Origin: Streptomyces sp. NBC_01241
GTDB lineage: Bacteria; Actinomycetota; Actinomycetes; Streptomycetales; Streptomycetaceae
Assembly: GCF_041435435.1 (NCBI RefSeq)
Contig: NZ_CP108494.1
Span: forward strand, 6,110,501-6,174,500
Length of the DNA: 64,000 bases
Reading direction: 5' to 3'
Shown: one piece after another, positions 55,060 through 62,603 of the stretch
How positions within the stretch are numbered: position 1 is the stretch's first letter
Layout of the letters: every line of letters begins with the position of its first letter
Made by a program: the position numbers and the translations under genes
Notes under the pieces: generated by a model
The model's database searches: none
What the model was told of the DNA's origin: nothing
What the model saw: the letters and a program-made list of their open reading frames with translations, nothing else

Positions 55060-56563
55060 CGCACCCTCCCCCAAGCTCTCGGTCCCGCTCGGCCAGGGGG
55101 TACCCCCCCGGGTACGTTTCTGTCCCTCCCCGACCGGTAACCCCCACGTGGGCCTGGTCCGCACCGCCCTCTTCAACTGGGCTTTCGCCCGGCACCACGG
55201 CGGCACCCTGGTCTTCCGCATCGAGGACACCGACGCGGCCCGCGACTCCGAGGACTCCTACAACCAGCTCCTGGACTCGATGCGCTGGCTCGGTTTCGAC
55301 TGGGACGAGGGCCCCGAGGTCGGAGGCCCGCACGCCCCGTACCGCCAGTCGCAGCGCATGGACATCTACAAGGATGTCGCCGAGAAGCTCCTCGCCGGCG
55401 GGTACGCGTACCACTGCTACTGCACCACCGAAGAGCTCGACGTCCGCCGCGACGCCGCCCGCGCCGCCGGCAAGCCGTCCGGCTACGACGGCCACTGCCG
55501 CGACCTCACGGCCGAGCAGATCGCCGCGTACGAGGCCGAGGGCCGCACGTCCATCGTCCGCTTCCGGATGCCCGACGAGGCGCTCACCTTCACCGACCTG
55601 GTCCGCGGCGAGCTGACCTTCCAGCCGGAGAACGTGCCGGACTACGGCATCGTCCGCGCCAACGGCGCCCCGCTCTACACGCTGGTCAACCCGGTCGACG
55701 ACGCGCTGATGGAGATCACCCACGTCCTGCGCGGCGAGGACCTGCTCTCCTCCACCCCGCGCCAGCTCGCGCTCTACAAGGCGCTCATCGAGCTGGGCAT
55801 CGCCAAGGGCACCCCCGCGTTCGGCCACCTCCCGTACGTCATGGGCGAGGGCAACAAGAAGCTCTCCAAGCGCGACCCGCAGGCCTCGCTCAACCTGTAC
55901 CGCGAGCGTGGCTTCCTGCCCGAGGGGCTGCTCAACTACCTCTCGCTGCTCGGCTGGTCCATCGCCGAGGACCGCGACATCTTCTCCGTCGAGGAGATGG
56001 TGGCCGCGTTCGACATCGGGGACGTCAACGCCAACCCGGCGCGCTTCGACCTGAAGAAGTGCGAGCACATCAACGCCGAGCACATTCGCAAGCTGGACGT
56101 GAAGACGTTCACCGAGGCGTGCGGCCCCTGGCTGAAGGCCCCGTTCGCCCCGTGGGCCCCGGAGGCGTTCGACGCGGAGCAGTTCGCCGAGATCGCCCCG
56201 CACGCCCAGACCCGGGTCACGGTCCTCTCGGACATCACCGCCAACGTCGACTTCCTCTTCCTCGACGAGCCGGCGACGGACGAGGCGTCCTGGGCCAAGG
56301 CGATGAAGGAGGGCTCCGACGCACTGCTCGTCACGGCCCGCGCCAAGCTGGCCGACGCCGAGTGGAACGCGGACGCCCTGAAGAACGCCGTCCTCACCGC
56401 GGGCGAGGAGCACGGCCTCAAGCTCGGCAAGGCCCAGGCCCCGGTCCGCGTAGCGGTCACCGGCCGCACGATCGGCCTGCCGCTCTTCGAGTCCCTGGAG
56501 ATCCTGGGCCGCGAGAAGACCCTGGCCCGCATCGACGCGGCACTGGCCAAGCTGGCCGCGTAA
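55052..56563 (+). CDS. gltX: Glutamate--tRNA ligase, with repeat-encoded N-terminal insert
   Basis: 503 aa from GTG 55052. Class I synthetase: the HIGH-equivalent is PTGNPHVG, the KMSKS-equivalent KKLSKRD near residue 270, and the anticodon-binding C terminus is complete (LARIDAALAKLAA). It charges tRNA-Glu (and, in actinobacteria, tRNA-Gln for the GatCAB route). The usual start reads M-x-x-x-VRVRFCPSPTG. Here about 14 extra residues (SPKLSVPLGQGVPP) lie before VRFCPSPTG, encoded by a dispersed Streptomyces palindromic repeat. No start codon lies between the repeat and RVRFCPSP, so the insert is translated. The last 39 bp recur at 59762. Confidence 0.95.
   Translation: MVNAPSPKLSVPLGQGVPPRVRFCPSPTGNPHVGLVRTALFNWAFARHHGGTLVFRIEDTDAARDSEDSYNQLLDSMRWLGFDWDEGPEVGGPHAPYRQSQRMDIYKDVAEKLLAGGYAYHCYCTTEELDVRRDAARAAGKPSGYDGHCRDLTAEQIAAYEAEGRTSIVRFRMPDEALTFTDLVRGELTFQPENVPDYGIVRANGAPLYTLVNPVDDALMEITHVLRGEDLLSSTPRQLALYKALIELGIAKGTPAFGHLPYVMGEGNKKLSKRDPQASLNLYRERGFLPEGLLNYLSLLGWSIAEDRDIFSVEEMVAAFDIGDVNANPARFDLKKCEHINAEHIRKLDVKTFTEACGPWLKAPFAPWAPEAFDAEQFAEIAPHAQTRVTVLSDITANVDFLFLDEPATDEASWAKAMKEGSDALLVTARAKLADAEWNADALKNAVLTAGEEHGLKLGKAQAPVRVAVTGRTIGLPLFESLEILGREKTLARIDAALAKLAA
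55066..55108 (+). repeat. Dispersed Streptomyces palindromic repeat inside gltX
   Basis: CTCCCCCAAGCTCTC, GGTCCCGCTCGGCC, AGGGGGTACCCCC in series. It matches the well-known short repetitive element of Streptomyces intergenic regions (CTCCCCCAAGCTCTCGGCTT... GGGGGTACCCCC). Here it is in frame (multiple of three) at the gltX 5' end. Confidence 0.75.
56525..56563 (+). repeat. gltX 3' end, left copy of a direct repeat
   Basis: GCCCGCATCGACGCGGCACT continuing to the gltX stop. It recurs at 59762-59803 with one substitution, a 3-bp insertion and a different stop codon (TAG). Candidate attL-type site of the 3.2-kb island. Confidence 0.7.
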
Positions 56564-56581
56564 CCGTCCAGGTCACGCCCT

Positions 56582-56621
56582 GAGGGGGCGGCCACCGGTT
56601 CACTCCGGGGGCCGCCCCCTC
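56582..56621 (+). terminator. gltX terminator
   Basis: Perfect 12-bp arms GAGGGGGCGGCC (56582-56593) and complement (56610-56621), 18 bp after the stop. Confidence 0.75.
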
Positions 56622-56768
56622 CGCTGTTTCTCGGTCATGAGACGCGTTTCAGCCGGGGTGGGTGCGGGATTCAGCCGAATGTCGCTGTTCGCTTACGGGA
56701 ATTTCAGGCGCGGCTAGGATCAGTCGCTATGGCCCGACAGGGGTGCGTGACGCAGGAATGAAGGGCAG

Positions 56769-57068
56769 ATGGCAGAGGATCTCAACGTCTCCGCAACCGA
56801 GTTATACGCCTCGGCGGGCGCCGCAGACGGGCTTGTAACAGATTTGCAGGGACCATTGCGGAAGGCGATCGATGACACGGCTGCGGCGGCTGCCGCATTC
56901 CGAGCATGGGACGACAAGGGCCGTATCGAGGCCGTCGGTACCGGCTGGGGTGACGCCCTGATCACCCTGAAGGACCGTCTCGCGGAACACGCGAACGGCC
57001 TACGGCTGGTGGCCGATGGCCACAGCATCCACGATGCGGACGTCGGCGACTGCTTCAAGGGCTGGTGA
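56769..57068 (+). CDS. WXG100-like small helical protein
   Basis: 99 aa. Two long helices (SATELYASAGAADGLVTDLQGPLRKAIDDTAAAA and ALITLKDRLAEHANGLRLVADG) around a turn, with FRAWDDKG and TGWGDAL near the middle, resembling ESAT-6/WXG100 family proteins although no exact W-x-G is present at the turn. Such proteins are secreted partners or N-terminal targeting modules of type VII-like systems. It is directly upstream of a DUF1023 hydrolase. A TAGGAT -10-like box is at about 56714-56719. Confidence 0.6.
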   Translation: MAEDLNVSATELYASAGAADGLVTDLQGPLRKAIDDTAAAAAAFRAWDDKGRIEAVGTGWGDALITLKDRLAEHANGLRLVADGHSIHDADVGDCFKGW

Positions 57069-57075
57069 GCCCGGA

Positions 57076-58704
57076 ATGCCAGAACTCTTCGCACAACTCT
57101 TCCGCCAGGACTTCTCCGATCTGGAAGCGGCCACCGGCTCGTGGCAGAAACTGGCCGGGATCCTCGGCGACACCCGGATCGGCAGCGGGAAGCGCGTCTC
57201 GGGACCGCTGCACAAGGCAAGCTGGTCGGGCGTTGCAGCCGACTACGGCTTCAACGCGCTCGAAGCCACCGAGAGCAAACTGAAAACGGCGCAGACGAAC
57301 GCGCAACTCATCCACACGGTCCTGGACACGCTCAGCACCCGGATGCAGGCCGCCCAGCGCAAACTGCGCCATGCGGTGTCGGATGCCGAGACGGCGGGTC
57401 ATACCGTCACGGAAGACGGCTGGGTCGAGCCGAAGCAGGCGGTCGACCCGAAGTATCACAACGACCCGGACTATCAGGGCGTTCAGCAGCGGGCCAACGC
57501 CGGGCTGGGAGGCTACCGGGCCCGAATCGACGAGGCGCTGGCGGAAGCGGAACGAGTCAGTAGCGACGCGACCGAACTCCTCCATCAGATCGATCCCTTC
57601 GACCTGGACAAGCAGTACGGCGGTGCCAACGCCGCAGAGGACGCCGCACAGATCGCCGAGTTCGCCGGGCTCGACAGGAAGAACATTCCGAACGGGAAAG
57701 ATCCGCAACGCACCGCCGACTGGTGGGCGGGCCTCACCTCTGACCAGCGCGACTTCTACCTGGCGGCCTTCCCCGACCGGATCGGCAAACTGGACGGCCT
57801 TCCCACAACCACCCGCGACGATGCGAACCGAGCGGTGCTGGACATGCAGCTCAACGACTACGCGCTGCGCGAGAGCGACCTGGGCTACCACGAGCGCTAC
57901 AGCTACCGCTCACTCAGCGCCCTCAAGGACCGCCTGGACAGGGAAGACACGGCGCCCGCGCACAAGCAGCTGTACCTGCTCGGTTTCGACACCTCGAAGG
58001 ACGGCCGGGCGATCGTTGCCGTCGGTAATCCGGACACGGCCCGGCACACGGCCGTTCAGGTCCCGGGGACGAGTAACCAGTTGGACAACGTGGGGGATCA
58101 GATCAATCGCGTCAGTAAACTCCAGGACTCCGCCGCTGACTGGAACGGAGCTGCCGGGCCCGATGGCGTCTCGGTCATCTCCTGGCTCGACTACAACGCG
58201 CCGGAGGCGAACGGCGATTCCGTGGGGGAAGCGGAACTGAACCTGGGGATCGCCACTCAGGGCCGTGCCCAGAACGGGGCGGAGGACCTGCGTGACTTCA
58301 CCCATGGTCTGCGAGCGGCTCATCAAGGTGAGCGGAGTCATCTCACGGTCCTGGCCCACAGCTACGGATCGACCACCGCCGGTGCGGCCGACGCCGGCGG
58401 GCGGGGACTGGACGCCGACGACATGGTGGTGGTCGGCAGCCCCGGACTGACGGTCGACCGCGCCGACCAACTGCACATAGATCCCAAGCACCTGTATGTG
58501 GGCGCGGCGGACAACGACTTGGTCTCCAACGTGTTCTCTGACGCGACGCTCGGCGCGGACCCGAAGAAATCAGAGTTCGGGGCGCAGCACATGTACGTGG
58601 ACACCAAGGACCACGGCGGCTACTGGAACGACGGCAGCAAGAGTCTGGAGAACCAGGGCCGCATTATCGCCGGTCTCCGTCCACGGGACGGAGGGGCAGG
58701 CTGA
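57076..58704 (+). CDS. DUF1023 alpha/beta hydrolase with WXG-like N-terminal helical region
   Basis: 542 aa. The N-terminal ~170 residues are helical (LEAATGSWQKLAGIL; VLDTLSTRMQAAQRKLRHA), like the type VII-associated regions that precede toxin or hydrolase domains. From ~245 a DUF1023 alpha/beta hydrolase follows with nucleophile elbow AHSYGS, GSPG after it and MYVDTKDHGGYW near the end. The nearby WXG100-like gene, 7 bp upstream, and the downstream lipoprotein (4-nt overlap TGATG-type) make a three-gene unit typical of actinobacterial antagonism or cell-surface modules. The substrate is unknown. ATG 57076 was chosen by family length. Confidence 0.8.
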   Translation: MPELFAQLFRQDFSDLEAATGSWQKLAGILGDTRIGSGKRVSGPLHKASWSGVAADYGFNALEATESKLKTAQTNAQLIHTVLDTLSTRMQAAQRKLRHAVSDAETAGHTVTEDGWVEPKQAVDPKYHNDPDYQGVQQRANAGLGGYRARIDEALAEAERVSSDATELLHQIDPFDLDKQYGGANAAEDAAQIAEFAGLDRKNIPNGKDPQRTADWWAGLTSDQRDFYLAAFPDRIGKLDGLPTTTRDDANRAVLDMQLNDYALRESDLGYHERYSYRSLSALKDRLDREDTAPAHKQLYLLGFDTSKDGRAIVAVGNPDTARHTAVQVPGTSNQLDNVGDQINRVSKLQDSAADWNGAAGPDGVSVISWLDYNAPEANGDSVGEAELNLGIATQGRAQNGAEDLRDFTHGLRAAHQGERSHLTVLAHSYGSTTAGAADAGGRGLDADDMVVVGSPGLTVDRADQLHIDPKHLYVGAADNDLVSNVFSDATLGADPKKSEFGAQHMYVDTKDHGGYWNDGSKSLENQGRIIAGLRPRDGGAG

Positions 58705-59246
58705 TGACGCGGACATCGACCGCATACGTGATTCCCCGGCGCCGGAGCATCGCGGCGCTGGCCCTGACGCTGCTGCTGGGAGGCTGCATGTCCGACGACG
58801 GAGTGAACGACCCGCTTCCGCGCATGAGCAGGGAGAAGGCAGAGAAGTGGGCCAAGCACTGGACCGATTCCATGGTCGGTACCGCGCATGCGCGGCTCGA
58901 CCCGAAGACGGCCCGCCCCACCGCGAGCTTCACGGATTGCACGGGTGAGAAGGGCGAGACGGCGGACGACGGCAGATTCACCCTGCGCTACTCGGTCCGG
59001 GGAACCGTTCCCCGGACCGCCCATGCCGGAGCGGTCACCGCCATTAAGGACACTCTCAAGGACAAGGGCTTCGAGATCCAGACCTTCGTGGTCGACGACG
59101 ACACGGAGCCGGCGAACGCAGTGGATGCCAAGCACCCTAAGAACCAGCAGTTCGTCTCCGTGGGGTCCGTGGACAAGGACCTCCTGGTCTTCATCGTCAG
59201 TACCCCCTGTCTCCTGCCGCCGGGGGTCGAACAGCAGAAATTCTGA
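58704..59246 (+). CDS. Lipoprotein of unknown function, partner of the DUF1023 gene
   Basis: 180 aa. N-terminal signal with lipobox LLGGC (C28), then ~150 residues with two further cysteines (TDCTGEKG and STPCLLPP). No domain recognised. It starts at the last base of the DUF1023 gene (stop TGA, then ATG), so translation is coupled. As a surface-anchored protein encoded after a WXG/DUF1023 pair it could be an immunity or tethering factor; this is context only. Confidence 0.65.
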   Translation: MTRTSTAYVIPRRRSIAALALTLLLGGCMSDDGVNDPLPRMSREKAEKWAKHWTDSMVGTAHARLDPKTARPTASFTDCTGEKGETADDGRFTLRYSVRGTVPRTAHAGAVTAIKDTLKDKGFEIQTFVVDDDTEPANAVDAKHPKNQQFVSVGSVDKDLLVFIVSTPCLLPPGVEQQKF

Positions 59247-59268
59247 GTTCTGAGCCCTTGGCCCTGGG

Positions 59269-59761
59269 ACACCCTGGAGATGGCGGCCGCTGATCGAAGT
59301 CCGTGGGCCGCCACGCTTGCCCGCAGCGGAGCGTAGGCGTCATCGCAGTGCACGTTCCACGCGAGGTCGTTGAGGTCGCCTTGGTAGGCGATCGGGAACA
59401 GCAAGGACGACACCACCAGGTCCGCGACCTGCAACAGGGTGTACGTGTCGCTGTGGCCGAAGGCGGGGGGCTCGATGATCCCCCCCCCGGGACCGTCCCC
59501 GCCCGTGCGGTATTTGCGGGTGGTCACGCAGTGCACGTTGGGCGCGTTCTTCATCTTGGTACGGCTGCCGAGGACCATTATCCCGCGTGAGTGTTCGTGG
59601 GGCGGCTGAGCCTGGAACGTCTCAGTCAACGACCCCGCGGAGGTCGGGTAGACACCGGACTCGTTGAAGGCGAGCCCTTCCTCCTTGATCCAGACGCGGG
59701 CGAGGAGCCGCGCGTTGTGGCGTTCCAGTATGTCGAGCAGGGGCGACGAGCGCCTTGGGGC
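59269..59761 (-). pseudogene. DUF3800 protein remnant (5' end lost)
   Basis: The minus strand reads LLDILERHNARLLARVWIKEEG, SRGIMVLGSRTKMKN, FGHSDTYTLLQVADLVVSSLLFPIA and NVHCDDAYAPLRASV, the second half of a DUF3800 protein (Streptomyces-type, with the GHSD-x-x-x-x-LQ-[IV]-ADL motif). Similarity begins at about 59750 and the upstream residues are gone; the next bases are the gltX 3'-end copy. The C-terminal part degenerates near 59270 into frame that runs into the lipoprotein gene. A gene of ~240 aa should start about 200 bp farther, so it was cut by the event that produced the direct repeat. Confidence 0.65.
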
Positions 59762-59803
59762 GCCCGCATCGACGCGGCACTGGCGAAGCTGGCGGCCGCG
59801 TAG
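59762..59803 (+). repeat. Second copy of the gltX 3' end
   Basis: GCCCGCATCGACGCGGCACT...GTAG encodes ARIDAALAKLAAA-stop, matching the gltX C terminus (56525-56563) with one base change and a 3-bp insertion. Followed by its own terminator at 59836-59870. Candidate right junction of an integrated element. Confidence 0.75.
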
Positions 59804-59835
59804 CGGTTTCGCGTCACACGGTTCGTCTCACACGA

Positions 59836-59870
59836 TGGGGTGGCTGCTCGGCCGGAGCAGTCACCCCATC
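59836..59870 (+). terminator. Terminator after the gltX-end copy
   Basis: ATGGGGTGGCTGCTC (59836-59850), loop GGCCG, GAGCAGTCACCCCAT (59856-59870); one G:T wobble. It may be the original gltX terminator if the left side was inserted. Confidence 0.65.
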
Positions 59871-59894
59871 GGTATTCAATTGTATTCTGGCTTC

Positions 59895-60158
59895 ATGGCT
59901 GACACCACGATCAAGATCGACGAAGGCATAAGGGACCGCCTCCGCACCCTGGCGGAGGAACGCGGCATGAGTACGCGGGCGTATGTCGAGCGCATGGTCG
60001 CGGCCACGCCGACGGAGTCGGAGCAGGCGGAGCGGACGGCACGCGCTGTCGCGTACGTCCGTGCGCATTTCGGCGTGGACCTCTCCGACGAGGATCTGCG
60101 TGCCGCGCGGGAATGGCGGGCGGATCTCCTGGCCCGGCGGCTGGGTGAGCGTCGGTGA
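59895..60158 (+). CDS. Ribbon-helix-helix antitoxin
   Basis: 87 aa. N-terminal ribbon-helix-helix (TTIKIDEGIRDRLRTLAEERG and STRAYVERMVA) for DNA binding, then an acidic/hydrophobic C-terminal tail that probably binds the toxin (VDLSDEDLRAAREWRADLLA). It overlaps the next gene by 4 bp (GTGA), the normal antitoxin-toxin order. TATTCT ends 6 bp before the ATG, so the message may be leaderless. Antitoxins of this class autoregulate their operon. Confidence 0.82.
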   Translation: MADTTIKIDEGIRDRLRTLAEERGMSTRAYVERMVAATPTESEQAERTARAVAYVRAHFGVDLSDEDLRAAREWRADLLARRLGERR

Positions 60159-60526
60159 TCGTTCTCGACCACACGGCCGTGCTCGCACTCTGCCGAGGAC
60201 ATCGGATGCTCTCCGGGCTCGCGGTGATCGGGACGGACGAACCCGGCCAGCATGCGCATGTCCCCGCGCTGTGCCTGCTGGCGGCGAGCCTTGAACTGCC
60301 CGGCGCCACCGCGCATGTGGGAGCCCTGCCGGCCGTGGAATTCCTGCCGCTGGACTTCGCGGCGGCAGCGGCCGTGGAGCAGACGGTTTCAGCGGGTGTC
60401 GAGTGGCGGCACGCGCACGCGGTGTACGCGACGGCATCGGGCGAGCCGGAGAGCCTGGTACTGACGGCAACCCCGGAGGCGTACATCGGGACGGGGTCGT
60501 GGGCGGTCGATATCGGCAAGCCCTGA
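60155..60526 (+). CDS. PIN-like domain protein (putative toxin)
   Basis: 123 aa. It begins with the PIN-like first strand and Asp (IVLDHTAVLAL) and ends with a LVLTATPEAY-type segment that resembles the PIN C-terminal strand and helix. The middle acidic residues that complete a VapC active site are hard to find (PALCLLAASLELPG has one Glu), so RNase activity may be weak or lost. The pairing with a ribbon-helix-helix gene and the 4-bp overlap support a toxin-antitoxin module. A terminator hairpin follows. Confidence 0.6.
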   Translation: MIVLDHTAVLALCRGHRMLSGLAVIGTDEPGQHAHVPALCLLAASLELPGATAHVGALPAVEFLPLDFAAAAAVEQTVSAGVEWRHAHAVYATASGEPESLVLTATPEAYIGTGSWAVDIGKP

Positions 60527-60546
60527 GCGCCGGGAGTGGCCTGTGC

Positions 60547-60578
60547 GGGGGCCGGCAGCCGAGGGGCTGCCGGCCCCC
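60547..60578 (+). terminator. Terminator of the toxin-antitoxin pair
   Basis: GGGGGCCGGCAG (60547-60558) with perfect complement at 60567-60578, 8-nt loop, 20 bp after the toxin stop. Confidence 0.78.
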
Positions 60579-60935
60579 CGTTGCTGTCGCTACGGGGTGA
60601 GTGGCAGGGTGCTGCCGCTCGTCTGCTGTCCCGGAACTTTTGCCAGTGGCATGGAGGCTGTCGCATCGGACTTCGCGGAACCGAACACGAGGCGGGAGGG
60701 CTGCGTAATACGCCGGTCTGCGACCACGATTCCGTCGCGCCGTCTACCGCTCGGATCCTGGTGGCGGAACTGGGGCTTCTTCGGCCGCTCTCCCCGAAAC
60801 GCGTCTGTGGCCGTCCCCGAAGGGACGGCCGCAGGGTCTGCGCAGTCATATGCGCGACGTGTTGTTTGCTGATTTCGATGCTGCCAGCGGTGGGAGCACA
60901 GGGGCAAGTTCTTCGTTACGTGGAGTTGACGAATG
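60579..60935. other. Intergenic region without recognised gene
   Basis: A minus-strand frame spans about 60590-61093 but overlaps the gene at 60936-61262 and shows no family. The region is less biased in codon position than its neighbours. One perfect dyad GGAGTTGAC-GAAT-GTCAACTCC (60922-60943) sits right at the end of the minus-strand gene and is probably its terminator. Confidence 0.5.
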
Positions 60936-60943
60936 TCAACTCC
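60922..60943 (-). terminator. Dyad at the end of the 60936-61262 gene
   Basis: Nine-base perfect arms GGAGTTGAC (60922-60930) and GTCAACTCC (60935-60943), 4-nt loop. It overlaps the stop region of the minus-strand gene. Confidence 0.5.
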
Positions 60944-61262
60944 GTGGTAGAGCTGGGGCTGTGGCGTCAGGCCACACCAAGGTCCCCATGCTCCCGGGGC
61001 GCAGCGAGACCAGTTGGGTGGCTCGGTCGGGGGTGCGTAGGGACATTCGGAATCCGCCATCGACGGAGGTGACCTGGGCATGGCCGTCGTCATGAGCCAG
61101 CCCCCACGCAGCGACCCGGGCGTCCAGCTCTCCGTCGGCGGTCGCGAACTGCTCGACGACGGCGAAGAGGCGGGGTGCGGTGGCTTCTACGAGGGCTCGA
61201 ATTTCATCGGCGAATCCGTCGGGAGGGGCGGGGAGTGAAGGCTGCGGGGATACGGTGGCCAT
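60936..61262 (-). CDS. Small protein divergent from an XRE/DUF397 locus
   Basis: 108 aa. A helical middle part (ADEIRALVEATAPRLFAVVEQFA) and VAAWGLAHDDGHAQVTSVDGGFRMSLRTPDRATQLV suggest a compact cytoplasmic protein; this type is often found divergent from Scr1-like XRE genes in Streptomyces. AGGAG is 7 bp ahead of the ATG at 61262. No named domain recognised. The shared divergent region carries a strong dyad (61329-61356), so it is probably co-regulated with the XRE gene. Confidence 0.65.
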   Translation of the reverse strand: MATVSPQPSLPAPPDGFADEIRALVEATAPRLFAVVEQFATADGELDARVAAWGLAHDDGHAQVTSVDGGFRMSLRTPDRATQLVSLRPGSMGTLVWPDATAPALPRS

Positions 61263-61328
61263 GCGAAGTCTCCTGCCAGCAGTAGGCGTTGAGTGACCGA
61301 GCGCTACGAGCGTAGAGTCAGCGAAGGT

Positions 61329-61356
61329 ATGTAGTCCATTGATTGGTGGTCTACAT
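61329..61356. promoter_or_regulatory. Operator-like dyad between divergent genes
   Basis: ATGTAGTCCA (61329-61338), 8-bp spacer, TGGTCTACAT (61347-61356), one mismatch in ten. It lies between starts at 61262 (minus) and 61410 (plus) in a locally AT-richer stretch. Candidate binding site for the XRE/DUF5753 protein. Confidence 0.55.
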
Positions 61357-61409
61357 GCCAACTCCACTCGTGTGGGGGACGGCCTCGACTTCTTGTGCAA
61401 GGGACATTC

Positions 61410-62264
61410 ATGGCTCGTGTCAAACTTCCGCCGAGCATCGGTCAGCGGCGCCTCGGGGCTGAGCTGCGCAGAATGCGCGAGCGTGCCGAACTTTCGGCGA
61501 CACGTGCAGGAGAACTATTCGGTGCCACGCAGTCGCGCATCAGCAACATCGAGGCAGGCGGCTATGCGGTCAGTGCCGAGCGAGTCCGGGCGCTGGCCAG
61601 ACTCTATGACTGCGCCGACGAACAGTTCATCGAAGCGTTGGCCAGGATGACTGGTGGCCGCACGCGAGGGTGGTGGGAGGAGTATCGGGAGATTCTGCCC
61701 TCCGACGCTCTGGATCTCGCTGAGCTGGAGCATCACGCTGAGACTCTGCGTATCGCATCTGCAATCCACATCCCCGGCCTGTTGCAGACCAGAGAGCACG
61801 CGCGGGCTGTGATGAACGATGCGGTTCCCTCCATGACTTCCGAGGAGGTGGAGCATCGGGTTTCGCATCGCCTCAAGCGGCAGTCGACCGTTCATGGCGA
61901 GCCACCGACTCCGCTCACGGTGATCATTCACGAAGCGGCACTTCGTATGGGCTTCGGAGGACCCTCGGTCTCTGGTCGTCAGCTTCGCCGCCTCATTGAC
62001 CAAGGTGAGGAGACGCACTTGAACATGCTGGTGATCCCGTTCGGCGCCGGAGCATTTCCCAGTGCCGGTCACGGCATCGTTCAGTTCTGCGCCGAGAACG
62101 CAAGGCTGGACACCATTCAACTCGACACCGATCATGGGTCAGTCTTCCTCGACGGTGAGACCCAGCTGTCCAAGTACCGAATGGTTCTCGACCGCATGGA
62201 GGCATGTGCGCTGAACCCCTCTCAGTCGCGGGATCTGATCGTGCGCATCCAGCGCGAGATGTAG
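61410..62264 (+). CDS. XRE family regulator with DUF5753 domain
   Basis: 284 aa. HTH residues ~14-65 (LGAELRRMRERAELSATRAGELFG; QSRISNIEAG), then DUF5753: SAIHIPGLLQTREHARAVM, HRLKRQSTVHGEPPTPLTVIIHEAALRMGFGG, LNMLVIPFGAGAFPSAGHGIVQF and SVFLDGE. Same family as the protein at 26261-27082. It is followed by DUF397 at 20 bp, but has no HATPase neighbour here. The start at 61410 is preceded by AAGGGA. Confidence 0.9.
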   Translation: MARVKLPPSIGQRRLGAELRRMRERAELSATRAGELFGATQSRISNIEAGGYAVSAERVRALARLYDCADEQFIEALARMTGGRTRGWWEEYREILPSDALDLAELEHHAETLRIASAIHIPGLLQTREHARAVMNDAVPSMTSEEVEHRVSHRLKRQSTVHGEPPTPLTVIIHEAALRMGFGGPSVSGRQLRRLIDQGEETHLNMLVIPFGAGAFPSAGHGIVQFCAENARLDTIQLDTDHGSVFLDGETQLSKYRMVLDRMEACALNPSQSRDLIVRIQREM

Positions 62265-62283
62265 GAACGAGTGAGGAGTGAGC

Positions 62284-62487
62284 ATGTCGTCACCTCTGAT
62301 GTGGCAGAAGTCGTCGTTCAGCGCCGAGGCGGCAAACTGTGTCAACGTCGCCACCGCGCCCGACGGCTCGCTCAGACTGCGCGAGAGCGACGAACCTGAT
62401 GTGATACTCGCCGCGACCCGGGTCGGCCTGTCTGCTCTGCTCGCGTCGATCAAGGCGAACGAGTGCCCTGGGCTGCGGCCCGAATGA
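62284..62487 (+). CDS. DUF397 domain protein
   Basis: 67 aa with a single DUF397 core: WQKSSFSAEAANCVNVA, LRLRESDEPDVI and the C-terminal LSALLASIK helix. Small cytoplasmic partner of the XRE/DUF5753 protein encoded immediately upstream. GGAG lies 7 bp before the ATG. The core Cys is present (ANCVNVA). Confidence 0.85.
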   Translation: MSSPLMWQKSSFSAEAANCVNVATAPDGSLRLRESDEPDVILAATRVGLSALLASIKANECPGLRPE

Positions 62488-62603
62488 GGCGGTGACATCG
62501 CCGCCATGGACCGTAGAGGCCAGGTGTGCCGGAGTGGCCCCCGACGTCAGTGGACGAGAGCCTCGGGTGCAACCCTGAGTGAGGCTGCGACTCCGCCGCT
62601 ACG

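Noticed and set aside
60590..61093. Minus-strand frame of 167 codons
   Set aside because: Overlaps the better supported gene at 60936-61262 and its composition (many Pro, Thr, Arg) is non-descript.
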